Shown: positions 50,811-59,461 of the stretch, one piece after another
How the letters are laid out: every line of letters starts with the position of its first letter
Position numbering within the stretch: the first letter of the stretch is position 1
Origin: Streptomyces piniterrae
GTDB taxonomy: Bacteria; Actinomycetota; Actinomycetes; Streptomycetales; Streptomycetaceae
Direction of reading: 5' to 3'
DNA length: 64,000 bases
Assembly (NCBI RefSeq): GCF_005048155.1
Contig: NZ_SUMB01000002.1
Span: forward strand, 310,001-374,000
Translations under genes and position numbers: made by a program
Notes under the pieces: generated by a model
The model's input: the letters and a program-made list of their open reading frames with translations, nothing else
The model's database searches: none
What the model was told of the DNA's origin: nothing

Positions 50811-51079
50811 GCCACACCTCGGCGTTCGGCGATCTCGTGGGGGAATTCCCTGGGTAAGTCCATGGGGCGATCTTGTGAGGGGTCTCGTGAGAAGTCTCGT
50901 GAGGGGGTCGGGTCTCGTGAGGCGCTCTCCTGCGTGCCAGCCAGGGTGGCCCGTGCCGCACGCTACGGCAAGGAGCGCAACGCGGCGGTCCGGCCCATGG
51001 AGCGCCCGTGGAATGCCCCTGCGCTGCCCCTGAACTGCACATGGGCTGCTCATGGTGCTCATCGGCTGCCCCTTGATCC

Positions 51080-52027
51080 CTACTGGACGTCGCCGCTGGT
51101 GGACGAGGTGAGCGGGGCGCGGCGCGCGAGGTCGCCGGGTGGGATGCCGGGGTGGTGGCTGCCGTGGCCCGCCATGGAGGCGGCAGCCGTCATCGAAGTG
51201 GCATCCGCCGTTGAGATGGAGTCCGCTGTGCTGGCATCCGTTGTCGTGGCATTCGCTGACGTGGTGGCAGCCGTCGGTGGTGACGGTCGTCCGGCGTCGT
51301 CCGGGCCGTCGAGGGTGAGGCGGGAGACGATGCGGTAGCGGTCGCCGCGGTAGAGGGAGCGGACATATTCGACCGGGCGGCCCGCGGTGTCGGTGGTCAG
51401 CCGCTCGAAGAGCAGCGCGGGGGACAGCACCGGGACGTCCAGCAGCCGTGCCTCGGCCTCGTTGGTCACCGTCGGCTCGATGGACTGGACGGCCTCGTGG
51501 ACCCGGACCCCGTGCCGCTCCCGCAGATGTCCGTACAGGTGGCCCTCCTCCAGCTCCCGGGCGGACAGCTTCGGCAGCAAGGCCACCGGGAGGTGCAGAT
51601 GTTCTATGGCGATGGGGGCGCCGTCGACCAGCCGGAGGCGGGAAGCGGAGTAGATCCGGTCCGCGGGGGAGAGGCGCAGCTTGCGGCCGACGCGGGCGCC
51701 GGCCTGGGTGGTGGTAAAGGCCAGCAGTCTGCTGGTCCATACGCCGGACGCCTGCGGGACGCTGCACGTCCGCTGCCCGGAGACCAGTTCCTGGGTGATC
51801 TTGCCGGGTGCCACGAACACCCCGCGGCCGTGCTCCCGTACGAGCAGACCGGTCGCGACGAGATCGTCCACGGCGGCGCGCAGGGTCGGCCGGGAGACGC
51901 CGAAACGGGTGCACAGGGTGCGTTCGGAGGGGATGGCGTCGCCTGGCTGCCGGACGTCGATCAGCTCCAGGACTCCCGCCCGTACCCGCTCCCGCTTGAG
52001 CATCGCGCCCCGCGTCTCACCGTCCAT
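51080..52027 (-). CDS. HutC-family GntR regulator with low-complexity tail
   Basis: 315 aa from ATG 52027 (GAAGG upstream). N-terminal winged helix (GVLELIDVRQPGDAIPSERTLCTRFGVSRPTLRAAVDDLVATGLLVREHGRG) and UTRA ligand domain (RIYSASRLRLVDGAPIAIEHLHLPVALLP, EYVRSLYRGDRYRIVSRL). Closest in type to DasR and other actinobacterial sugar-phosphate-responsive regulators. After about residue 240 there is a roughly 70-residue extension of Thr/Ala/Ser/Asp repeats (TTSANATTTDASTADSISTA-like) not found in the family. DasR-like sites occur near its own start (52075), before GH16 (52208) and before GH30 (23444). Confidence 0.9.
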   Translation of the reverse strand: MDGETRGAMLKRERVRAGVLELIDVRQPGDAIPSERTLCTRFGVSRPTLRAAVDDLVATGLLVREHGRGVFVAPGKITQELVSGQRTCSVPQASGVWTSRLLAFTTTQAGARVGRKLRLSPADRIYSASRLRLVDGAPIAIEHLHLPVALLPKLSARELEEGHLYGHLRERHGVRVHEAVQSIEPTVTNEAEARLLDVPVLSPALLFERLTTDTAGRPVEYVRSLYRGDRYRIVSRLTLDGPDDAGRPSPPTAATTSANATTTDASTADSISTADATSMTAAASMAGHGSHHPGIPPGDLARRAPLTSSTSGDVQ

Positions 52028-52074
52028 GTCCGCCGCCTTCCGCCCCCGGCCGACGGAACGCGTCGGGCCGCAAC

Positions 52075-52088
52075 TGGTCTGCTGGTCA
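52075..52088. promoter_or_regulatory. Direct TGGTCT-GC-TGGTCA half-sites before the GntR gene
   Basis: Two HutC-type half-sites in direct orientation, 48 bp upstream of the regulator start. Suggests autoregulation. Confidence 0.45.
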
Positions 52089-52207
52089 AGTGGAGTTTAT
52101 CGATCGCGAGGCTGAGGCGGGGGAGTGGGCGGGGCGCCTGTGGATAACCCGCCTAGCCGTAAAAACCCTCCAAGTGGGGGCGCTTGACGGGTACTTGACG
52201 ACCGCAT

Positions 52208-52219
52208 TGGTCTATGCCA
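52208..52219. promoter_or_regulatory. DasR-like site upstream of GH16
   Basis: TGGTCTATGCCA matches 10 of 12 bases of TGGTCTAGACCA. It lies 195 bp upstream of the GH16 start and 181 bp upstream of the divergent regulator start, just after two TTGACG boxes (52184 and 52195). Confidence 0.55.
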
Positions 52220-52270
52220 CCTTCGCAACCACGCCGGCATCGCACCTCTATCGCCTTGTCCAGTAAGGCA

Positions 52271-52324
52271 TAACTGGTCAGCTGGTGGGGCCTGTTAGGT
52301 GGTCAAACTGGTCAACTGGTCAGG
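52271..52324. repeat. TGGTCA array upstream of GH16
   Basis: TGGTCA at 52275, 52300, 52309 and 52317, plus TGGTGG at 52283, in ACTGGTCA context. It lies in the 386-bp gap between the GntR and GH16 genes, downstream of the DasR-like site. The rest of the gap has no gene. Confidence 0.75.
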
Positions 52325-52413
52325 TGTCGGCTAGCCAGTCTCAGCATCCAGCCACCCAGCCACGCAGCCACCCAGCTGTTCCCACCTGAGTCCCACTCGA
52401 AGGAGAGGTCCTC

Positions 52414-53379
52414 GTGTCCGGAACCCCCCACACCCCGGTTGCCATAGCCGCAGCGCTGGCCGCCGCGCTCGCCCTGACCGGCTTCGCGTCCACCGCCACC
52501 GCCACCACCACCACTGTCACCGCCGGGCCACCGCCTGCGGCCGACGAAGTGCTCTTCGACGACTTCGACTACACCGGGCACGACGACCCGGCCCTCGGCG
52601 CCCACGGCTGGACCGTACGCTCCGGATCCGGCGGCCCCGGAGTTCCGGGCGCCACCTGGGCACCGGAGAACATCACCTTCGCCAAAGAGGGAGGAGCGGG
52701 CGGCGGCAACTCGGTGATGACCCTGCGGACCGCCACATCCGGCACCGCCCAGAGCACCGAGCAGGCCGAACTCCACACCCAGCGCATGAAGTTCGGGTAC
52801 GGAACGTACGCGGCACGGGTCAAGTTCAGCGACGCCCCGGCCTCCGGACCCGATGGCGACCATGTCAATCAGGCCTTCTTCGCCATCAACGAACTCAAGG
52901 CCCCGATGGACAAGGACTACGCCGAGTACGACTTCGAGTATCTGCCCAACGGCGGATGGGGCGAGAACGGCAACATCCTCTACACGACCTCCTGGGACAC
53001 CTTCAATCCCGACCCCTGGGAGGTGGTCAACCAGCACACCGAGGAGCGCCGCAGCGTCGCCGGCTGGCATGACCTCGCGATCACCATCGACGCCACCGGC
53101 ATCACCTACTACGTCGACGGACGGCAGTTCGCCCGGCACGACCCCGAGTACCTGCCCGAGAAGCCGATGTCGATCGACTTCAACCAGTGGCTGATCGATC
53201 TCGAAGGACAGACCGGCACCGAGGCCCGCGGCTACGACCAGCAGGTGGACTACGTGCTGCACGTCAAGGACCAGGTCCTCACACCCGCGCAGATCAAGGC
53301 GGCGGTGGAGGAGCGCCGCGCCGCGGGGACCACGTTCGAGGACACCGTCCCGGCGGCATCCCCGGCCGCCCGACCCTGA
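52414..53379 (+). CDS. Secreted GH16 glycoside hydrolase
   Basis: 321 aa, GTG after GAAGGAGAGG. Sec signal peptide (VAIAAALAAALALTGFASTATA). GH16 jelly roll with catalytic triad Glu171-Asp173-Glu175 in EYDFEYLPNGGWG. Surrounding segments (YAARVKFSDAPASGPDGDHVNQAFFAI, WHDLAITIDATGITYYVDGRQFARHD) fit the family, but its ExDxE version is short compared with laminarinases (ExDxxE), suggesting a beta-agarase/carrageenase-like or kappa-type subgroup; substrate uncertain. Likely under the HutC regulator. No binding module present. Confidence 0.87.
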   Translation: MSGTPHTPVAIAAALAAALALTGFASTATATTTTVTAGPPPAADEVLFDDFDYTGHDDPALGAHGWTVRSGSGGPGVPGATWAPENITFAKEGGAGGGNSVMTLRTATSGTAQSTEQAELHTQRMKFGYGTYAARVKFSDAPASGPDGDHVNQAFFAINELKAPMDKDYAEYDFEYLPNGGWGENGNILYTTSWDTFNPDPWEVVNQHTEERRSVAGWHDLAITIDATGITYYVDGRQFARHDPEYLPEKPMSIDFNQWLIDLEGQTGTEARGYDQQVDYVLHVKDQVLTPAQIKAAVEERRAAGTTFEDTVPAASPAARP

Positions 53380-53527
53380 CAGACCCGTACATCCCGTTGA
53401 TGACCACCACCCCCGTCCGTAGAACTCAAGTCGTACGGCACAACCCATACGCGGACGGATTCGCCGCACCCCGGACGACTCGTAGCGTCTTGATCAAGCA
53501 CGAGAATGATCGAGAGGCCACGGAAAT

Positions 53528-54616
53528 ATGTACGGCAAGGCATTCGCTCCCGAATACCAGGGTGAGCTGGGCTCGGCACTGGGCGTGAACTCCTCCTACG
53601 AGGAGGTACTGGCGACGGCGAACCGCGCCCGCTCCAGCGCGGGCACGGCACTGGAGCGGGCGCGCGCCGCGCTGGCCGTCGCCGAGGCCAATCGGCGGCT
53701 GGGGCGGGTGGACGACGCCGGCGCCGCCTGGCGGGAGAGCTACCGCAGCGCGCGCACCGCGGACGACGCGGCCGCCATGGCCTGGGCGCTGTGGAGCGGC
53801 GGCACCCTCGCCCGCCAGTGCGGGACGCTGCCGCTCGCCCGCCGTCTGCTCACCCACGCCGTCACGCTGGCCGACGGCAGCGGTGACCGCCTCGCCCACG
53901 GCTACGCGCTCGCCGGCCTCGCCGAGACCGGCCGCATACAGGGCGACTACGCCGCCGTCGCCGAACTCCACGAGCAGCTGCTCGAACAGGGCCGGGCGCA
54001 CGGCGAGGCCCGGCACATGGTCTGGGCGATGTCCGGTATCGCCCAGATGCATCGCAACACCGGCGACTACGACAAGGCCCTGGAGCTGTTCGAGGAGTCC
54101 GTCCGAATAGCGACCGAGGCCGACGACGCCCGCGGCCGCGCCTGGTCGCTGCGTGGGATAGCCGACGTCCTCTCCGTACAGGGCCGGCCGGACCGGGCGC
54201 TGGAGCTGCTGTCCGAGGCGGAGGTCATCTGCCGCAGCATGGACCTGGCCAGTGCGCTCGCCTACAACCACAAGATGCGCGGCAATGTCCAGTACCGCGC
54301 CGGGCGCTACCAGGAGGCCCGCGAGACCTACGCCCTCTCGCTCCGGGAGTTCACCGAGATGCAGGAGCCGCGCGGCGTCGCGCTGTCCCGGCTCGGCCTG
54401 GTCAAGTCCCGCGCCCGCCTCGGCCGCGACCCGCACGAGACTCTCGCCGAACTCGCCGAACTGGAAAAGGACTTCACGCGCATCGGGCTGCGGCACGCCC
54501 GCGACATGGTCATCGCCTTTCGCGCAGAGGTGACAGCCCCACCGGCGGCAGAAACTCCCGCACCTCACTGCGATGCCACCACGCTCCGGTCTCCCGCAGT
54601 TCCCGCCAGGTCGTAA
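53528..54616 (+). CDS. Tetratricopeptide-repeat protein, 3' end overlapping the next gene
   Basis: 362 aa, ATG after GAGAGGCCACGGAA. About six TPR hairpins between residues 40 and 320 (ALAVAEANRRLGRVDDAGAAW, RHMVWAMSGIAQMHRNTGDYDKALELFEESVRIA, LRGIADVLSVQGRPDRALELLSEA, GNVQYRAGRYQEARETYALSL). No enzymatic domain or membrane segment; scaffold role likely. The last 30 residues (VTAPPAAETPAPHCDATTLRS-like) are low complexity and are read from the antisense of the convergent lipase-maturation-factor gene, so the original stop was probably lost. Confidence 0.82.
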   Translation: MYGKAFAPEYQGELGSALGVNSSYEEVLATANRARSSAGTALERARAALAVAEANRRLGRVDDAGAAWRESYRSARTADDAAAMAWALWSGGTLARQCGTLPLARRLLTHAVTLADGSGDRLAHGYALAGLAETGRIQGDYAAVAELHEQLLEQGRAHGEARHMVWAMSGIAQMHRNTGDYDKALELFEESVRIATEADDARGRAWSLRGIADVLSVQGRPDRALELLSEAEVICRSMDLASALAYNHKMRGNVQYRAGRYQEARETYALSLREFTEMQEPRGVALSRLGLVKSRARLGRDPHETLAELAELEKDFTRIGLRHARDMVIAFRAEVTAPPAAETPAPHCDATTLRSPAVPARS

Positions 54617-55931
54617 AGCGGTACCGGAAGATCCGGGCCCGCACCCGCGCGGGCGGCACCTCCGGGAACGGATTGCCGCGCAGCAGCCGCAGCGTGTCAC
54701 GGTCGTTCTCCAGCAGCCGTTCCACGAACGGCAGAAACCACGAGCGCGCATAGGCGGGGGACAGCGCCGCGAACCACATCAGCCAGTCCAGCCGCAGGTG
54801 GTACGGGGCGAACTGGCGCGGCAGCCGGCCCACCGCCCCCGGCTTGCCGTGGAACTCGTACGCGATCCAGGTGGTGTCGGGCCCGGTCACCGCGTCCGCC
54901 GTGCCCTCGACCACGATCTCCCGGCGGATCCGGGTGATGGTGCCGAACGCGCCATAGGAATTGACCAGATGCAGCGACTCGTAAGAGGTGTTCATCATCT
55001 GCTGCCGGGTCAGCAGATTGCGCGCCGGCCAGTAGCTGAGGACGACGACGAGCACGGTGGCCGTGATGACCAGGACCTCGAACCACACCGGGGACGAGGG
55101 GAGGGGCGAGCGGTCGGACCAGAGGGGAGCGGCGGCCGACATGGCAAGCGCGATGGTCAGCCAGTTCAGCCAGGCGAAATTACCGGACAGGACCAGCCAC
55201 AGCTGGGTGACGACCATCCCGGCCGCGGCCCAGCCGGCCACCGGCTGAGGGGTGAACAGCAGGACGGGGAGGGCGAGTTGGGCGAAATGGTTGGCGGCCA
55301 CCTCGGCCTTGTGCAGCGGCTTGGGCAGATGGTGGAAGAACCAGCTCAGCGGGCCCGGCATCGGCTGGGTCTCGTGGTGGTAATACAGACAGGTCAGATC
55401 GCGCCAGCAGCTGTCGCCGCGCATCTTGATCAGTCCGGCCCCGAACTCCACCCGGAACAGCACCCAGCGCAGCAGCCACATCACCAGCACCGGGGGAGCG
55501 GTCTCGGCGTTGCCGAGGAAAACGGCGAGCCAGCCCGACTCCAGCAGCAGCGACTCCCAGCCGAAGCTGTACCACGTCTGGCCCACATTGACGATGGACA
55601 GATACAGCACCCACAGCACCGCCCACATCACCATCGACGCCCACAGCGGCACGGCATCCGCGGCCCCCGCCGCGACCGCGGCCGCCAGCAGCGCCCCGCC
55701 CCACGACCAGGCGGCGAAGAACCGGTCGGAGTAGTGCCAGTGGAACACCGACGGCGAGGAGCGGAACGCCACACGGGCCACGAACTCGGGAATCGGCAGC
55801 ATTCCGCGCTCACCGATGAGCGCCCGGAACTGCCGGAGAGCCGCGATGAACGCGATCAGATAGAGGGCGGCCAGCATCCGCTGGAAGACCAGCCGGCCGA
55901 GCCAGTAGTTGCTTTCTGCGAACCATTCCAC
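54510..55931 (-). CDS. Lipase maturation factor family membrane protein
   Basis: 473 aa, GTG start at 55931. About nine hydrophobic segments. LMF1-like motifs: YWLGRLVFQRMLAALYLIAFI, NVGQTWYSFGWESLLLESGWLAVFLG, LRWVLFRVEFGAGLIKMRGDSCW, CLYYHHETQPMPGPLSWFFHHLP and RLDWLMWFAAL. In vertebrates LMF1 assists lipase folding in the ER; bacterial homologues are membrane proteins of unknown role. Its 3' 107 bp overlap the convergent TPR gene. The 339-bp gap upstream (55932-56270) has no other gene. Confidence 0.88.
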   Translation of the reverse strand: MEWFAESNYWLGRLVFQRMLAALYLIAFIAALRQFRALIGERGMLPIPEFVARVAFRSSPSVFHWHYSDRFFAAWSWGGALLAAAVAAGAADAVPLWASMVMWAVLWVLYLSIVNVGQTWYSFGWESLLLESGWLAVFLGNAETAPPVLVMWLLRWVLFRVEFGAGLIKMRGDSCWRDLTCLYYHHETQPMPGPLSWFFHHLPKPLHKAEVAANHFAQLALPVLLFTPQPVAGWAAAGMVVTQLWLVLSGNFAWLNWLTIALAMSAAAPLWSDRSPLPSSPVWFEVLVITATVLVVVLSYWPARNLLTRQQMMNTSYESLHLVNSYGAFGTITRIRREIVVEGTADAVTGPDTTWIAYEFHGKPGAVGRLPRQFAPYHLRLDWLMWFAALSPAYARSWFLPFVERLLENDRDTLRLLRGNPFPEVPPARVRARIFRYRFTTWRELRETGAWWHRSEVREFLPPVGLSPLRERR

Positions 55932-56192
55932 CCGCCCATGGGTAGCACTGCGGCCGTCGGCCCGGCCGAAAGACGCGCGGCGGCGAAGGCTGATCCCCGG
56001 CGGCGGACACAGCGGCGGACGGCACCCCGCTCACCGGTCCCCGACACACGGAGAGGGTGGTTTTTTCGCCATTCGTCGACATGCCTCTATCGCCGGAAAA
56101 CGTCGCGCGCGCCAGGTGTGACGTCGATAGTCTGGTGGGGACGGACGACCTTTCTGGGAGACGCCAACACCATTGGCCCGTCGCGGGAACGC

Positions 56193-56222
56193 CACAAACC
56201 CTGGCTGACCTCCCGGTTTGTG
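56193..56222. promoter_or_regulatory. CACAAACC/GGTTTGTG inverted repeat in the leader of the small basic gene
   Basis: Perfect 8-bp arms (56193-56200, 56215-56222) with 14 nt between, 48 nt before the start. Could be a leader hairpin or an operator. Confidence 0.55.
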
Positions 56223-56270
56223 AAGAGGCGCCACCGCGTCGGAACCAATACCTCGATCAAGGAGTGCGTG

Positions 56271-56441
56271 GTGGCAATGCGCAAGGCTCAGTACAAGCAG
56301 CCCCGCTCGAAGCAGGGCGACCGGCAAGGCCGCATCAAGGAAGTCCGCAACCTGGAGGTCTGGGGCCGCTGCGCCCCCGTGCGTCTCGCCGGCTGTGACG
56401 ACGACCCCGCCGAGCCGTACATCATCCGCGGCATCGACTGA
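56271..56441 (+). CDS. Small basic conserved-looking protein
   Basis: 56 aa from GTG 56271 with AAGGAG 6 nt upstream (an ATG at 56277 is the alternative). Sequence MAMRKAQYKQPRSKQGD..., highly basic in the first half and acidic at the end (CDDDPAEPYIIRGID), with two Cys. No known domain recognised. The good RBS, codon bias and structured leader support a real gene. Followed by the convergent DinB-like gene after 29 bp. Function unknown. Confidence 0.65.
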   Translation: MAMRKAQYKQPRSKQGDRQGRIKEVRNLEVWGRCAPVRLAGCDDDPAEPYIIRGID

Positions 56442-56470
56442 CCCGCGCGGCGTCGGCCCTGACCCACTGA

Positions 56471-57046
56471 TCAGGGCCGACGGCCCAGCAGACACAGCAG
56501 CCTGGTGAGATCGTCGGCATCCGCCGGAGGCTCCACCGGCGCGGCGAACAGCCCCGACATACCGAGGTCCGAGGCATACGGCTCCACCTCGCGCAGCGCC
56601 GCCGTCGCCAGCCGGCCCGGCAGCCGCTCATCGGCGCCGATCGCCCGCGAGAGATCCCAGGAGTGCACCACCGCATCGGCCATCATCTGCGTGCAGTACG
56701 CGGCGGCCGGGCTGGACCCGTAGGACAGATGCACCGTACGGTCCAGCGCGCCGGGCGCGGAGAACGCCGCGACCGCGGCCACCGCCGCCCGGTCCCAGAC
56801 CGCGGCCGGGTCCACGCCGAGCTGGTCGCCGTCGAAATCCGTGCCCACCTCCGCGACCGAGGCACCGTCCCGCACCAGGCGGGGCACCCACAGCTGTTCG
56901 GCCGTCAGATGATTCACCAGGTCGCGCACGGACCACTCCGTGCACGGCGTCGGTGCCTCCCACTGGTCGTCGCGGACGGCATGGACCCGGCTCCCGAAGA
57001 GCGCGATGGCCTCGCCATGGGTGCGCAGGATCTCGTCTTTGTTCAT
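56471..57046 (-). CDS. DinB-like TIGR03086 family protein (mycothiol-dependent maleylpyruvate isomerase fold)
   Basis: 191 aa from ATG 57046 (GGAGG just upstream). Mycothiol-enzyme N-terminal domain: metal-binding His/Glu positions in WEAPTPCTEWSVRDLVNHLTAEQLW and VHSWDLSRAIG. TIGR03086 proteins are common in actinobacteria; most are uncharacterised and thought to use mycothiol as cofactor. Stand-alone gene. Confidence 0.85.
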   Translation of the reverse strand: MNKDEILRTHGEAIALFGSRVHAVRDDQWEAPTPCTEWSVRDLVNHLTAEQLWVPRLVRDGASVAEVGTDFDGDQLGVDPAAVWDRAAVAAVAAFSAPGALDRTVHLSYGSSPAAAYCTQMMADAVVHSWDLSRAIGADERLPGRLATAALREVEPYASDLGMSGLFAAPVEPPADADDLTRLLCLLGRRP

Positions 57047-57108
57047 GCCTCCCGAGGATAGGAGCGGGCACTGACAACGGCGCTCCGACGCACGGCCATC
57101 ACCCGTAC

Positions 57109-57155
57109 CCCCGCGACGACCCCGGCGACGACCCCGGCGACGACCCCCGCGACGG
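57109..57155. repeat. 12-bp tandem repeat CCCGGCGACGAC
   Basis: About four units, two perfect (57121-57144), in the gap between the DinB-like and GH29 genes. The 57047-57301 gap has no gene. Confidence 0.75.
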
Positions 57156-57301
57156 CTCCCCTGCCGCACTCCGATGACTCGTTCGGCCCAACCGGCAGCG
57201 CGCGTTTTCCGTGCCGGCCGCCGGCCGCCGGCCGCCAGCCCGGACGCGGTGCCGGCCGACCCCGGAACACCCCGCCGGCACCACATCGACGACGACGCCG
57301 G

Positions 57302-59131
57302 TCAGCCCGCGTACAGCTGACGCCGCGGCACGATCTCCTGGGCCTGGCTGGGGCTGGACCACAACAGCTTCATATGCGCCTCGCCGGTCCCCTCCGTATG
57401 GTCGATCCGGATGCGGTGCCGCTGACCGGCCTTGAGGGCGACGGTTCCCTTGTCGGCCTTCGGGCCGTGCGGCACGGCATTGTCGATCACCAGCCTGCCG
57501 TCGATCCACAGTCGCACGGTGTCGTCCGAGACGGTGGTGAAGGTGTAGGTCTCGTCGAAGCGTGGCTGGATGCCGCCGGTCCAGCGGGTGCTGAAGTGTT
57601 CGGCGGGGATCTTCGCGTCCGGTGATCCGTCGAAGCGGTACGACTCGTTCACCGTCGGGTCGACGCCGGTCACCGCGGGCGGCCCGCTGAAGGAGTCGTT
57701 CGCCCAGCTCTGCGCGGTCAGCCCTGTCCCGGTGCCGGCGGGCGCCGCCTGCGGAGGGACGATCCTGAGCCGGATGACGCTCGCTACGACACCGGTGGAC
57801 GCACCCGACGGGGTGAGGTCGAAACCGTCACCGGACGGGGTGACCGCCACCCGCTGGGAGCTGCCCAGCACCCGGGCCGAGGCGATGGTGAAGGGCGCCC
57901 TGGCCGTCAGATGCAGCGGACGACCGGCCTCCGGCCAGGAGGTGACGGACGCGTACAGGTCGTCGCCCCGCCGGGAGACCGCGCCCCAGGAAGGATCCGC
58001 GACCAGCCCGGTGTGCCCGGCCCCGTACACCGCTCCGCCCCGGCCGTGCGCGCCCAGCCACTCGCCGGCCTCGCGCAGCCGGTCCACGGACGGCTGCGGA
58101 ACGCGTCCCCGCTTGTCCGGGCCGACGTTCAGCAGATAGTTGCCGCCACGGCTCGCGACGTCCAGAAGGTTGCGGACGACGGTGGCCGACGACTTCCAGT
58201 TGGTGTCGTACCTGGCGTACCCCCAGTGGTCGTTGAGCGTCATACAGCTCTCCCACAACTGTCCGTCGACCGGCTCGGCGGGAATCTCCTGCTCCGGCGT
58301 GCCGAAGTCGCCGTCGACCACCTCGCGCTTGCCGACCCGGTTGTTGACGACCAGCCCGGGGTTCAACTCGTGCAGATACGCCTGAAGCTCCGCGCCGTCC
58401 CGACGTGACCAGTTGTTGGTCGGGTTGTCCGCGTCCCACTCGCCGTCGAACCACAGCAGCGCCGGATCATAGTTGTCCACCAGCTCCTTGAGCTGGCCGT
58501 ACATCCGCTTCTTGTAGCGCGGGAAGGTCGACGGGTCCGCGAAGTCGGGGTCGTGCCAGTCCCAGATCGAGTAGTAGAAACCGAGATTGATCCCGGCGGC
58601 GTCGGCGGCCCGCTTCAGCTCGGCGAGGATGTCGCGCCGCTTGTCGAACGACGAGTGGTCGCGCAGGTTCCACTCGTTCTGCTTCGTCGGCCACATCGCA
58701 TAGCCGTCGTGGTGCTTGGAGGTGATGACGATATAGCGCTGGCCGGCGTCCTCGGCGGCCCTGACGATCGCCTCGGCGTCGAAGTCCGCCGGATCGAAGG
58801 CGGCGGCCTGCTTCTCGTACGCGTCGTCCGGAATCCTGCACTCCCGCTTGATCCACTCCGCGTTGCGGCACACCGTGCCGTCGGGCGCGGTGTACTCGCC
58901 CTCCAGGTTCGAGTACGCGCCGAAGTGGATGAACATCCCGAACCGGTCCTGACGCCACCATGAGGTGCGCTCGGAGGTGAAGGGGTCGTCGGTCGCATGG
59001 TTGGTTCCCGGGCCCGCGGCGGACCGCGCCGGCGCCTTCGCCGCGGTCGCGGGGCCGCCGACGGCCAGCAGCAGGGCGCCCAGCAGCCCCAGAACTCCCA
59101 GTAACCGGGCGGGTCTTGTGCGGCTGTGCAT
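57302..59131 (-). CDS. Secreted GH29 alpha-L-fucosidase with C-terminal PA14 domain
   Basis: 609 aa from ATG 59131 (AAGGAGC upstream). Sec signal peptide (RLLGVLGLLGALLLAVGGPATA). GH29 catalytic barrel: WWRQDRFGMFIHFGAYSNLEGEY, YIVITSKHHDGYAMW, FYYSIWDWHDPDF, and nucleophile Asp229 in LLWFDGEW; SRGGNYLLNVGPDKRG marks the barrel end. After a beta domain, a PA14-like module (about 475-600: WTGGIQPRFDETYTFTTVSDDTVRLWIDGRLVIDNA) probably binds glycan. Releases alpha-linked fucose from host or plant glycans. Divergent from GH105 across a 330-bp gap. Confidence 0.92.
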   Translation of the reverse strand: MHSRTRPARLLGVLGLLGALLLAVGGPATAAKAPARSAAGPGTNHATDDPFTSERTSWWRQDRFGMFIHFGAYSNLEGEYTAPDGTVCRNAEWIKRECRIPDDAYEKQAAAFDPADFDAEAIVRAAEDAGQRYIVITSKHHDGYAMWPTKQNEWNLRDHSSFDKRRDILAELKRAADAAGINLGFYYSIWDWHDPDFADPSTFPRYKKRMYGQLKELVDNYDPALLWFDGEWDADNPTNNWSRRDGAELQAYLHELNPGLVVNNRVGKREVVDGDFGTPEQEIPAEPVDGQLWESCMTLNDHWGYARYDTNWKSSATVVRNLLDVASRGGNYLLNVGPDKRGRVPQPSVDRLREAGEWLGAHGRGGAVYGAGHTGLVADPSWGAVSRRGDDLYASVTSWPEAGRPLHLTARAPFTIASARVLGSSQRVAVTPSGDGFDLTPSGASTGVVASVIRLRIVPPQAAPAGTGTGLTAQSWANDSFSGPPAVTGVDPTVNESYRFDGSPDAKIPAEHFSTRWTGGIQPRFDETYTFTTVSDDTVRLWIDGRLVIDNAVPHGPKADKGTVALKAGQRHRIRIDHTEGTGEAHMKLLWSSPSQAQEIVPRRQLYAG

Positions 59132-59461
59132 CACTCGCTCCTTCGGTCGGTCGGGTGCCTTTCCGTCCCACCGGCATGGTGCAGGCGTCGCTACGCGGAC
59201 GGGAAGCCCTCAGACGCGACAAACATCGGAGCACCTTCGCCAAACCATCGGCAAGTTGGGGGAGTTGGAGGCCATGAAGGTCAAATTCCTCGGACCTAAG
59301 AGGGGTACTGGCGACGACCATCGGTGTCGACGCCTTCCACCGCTCAACTCCCCTTCCCCAAGCAGGAGTTCGCTGCCAAGATGACGGTGAACTCTCACAT
59401 GACGGAACTGCGTTCATCCATTTGAACTCGCTTGTGAACTCACCACCGGGGAGGCCCGGGC
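59132..59461. other. 330-bp gap between GH29 and GH105 genes
   Basis: Contains an inverted repeat GGGGAGTTG ... CAACTCCCC about 85 nt apart (59257-59353) and, just before the GH105 RBS, three TGAACTC repeats (59384, 59429, 59444). No RBS-led gene is supported; a plus-strand stretch ISEHLRQTIGKLGELEA-like is protein-like but starts and stops abruptly. Confidence 0.5.

Noticed and set aside
50811-51914. N-terminal extension of the lactonase frame into the GntR gene region
   Set aside because: The ATG at 50810 has a good RBS and Tat signal; the extension is antisense-like and overlaps the GntR gene.
59210-59398. 62-codon frame in the GH29-GH105 gap
   Set aside because: No RBS or domain, and repeats explain the sequence.
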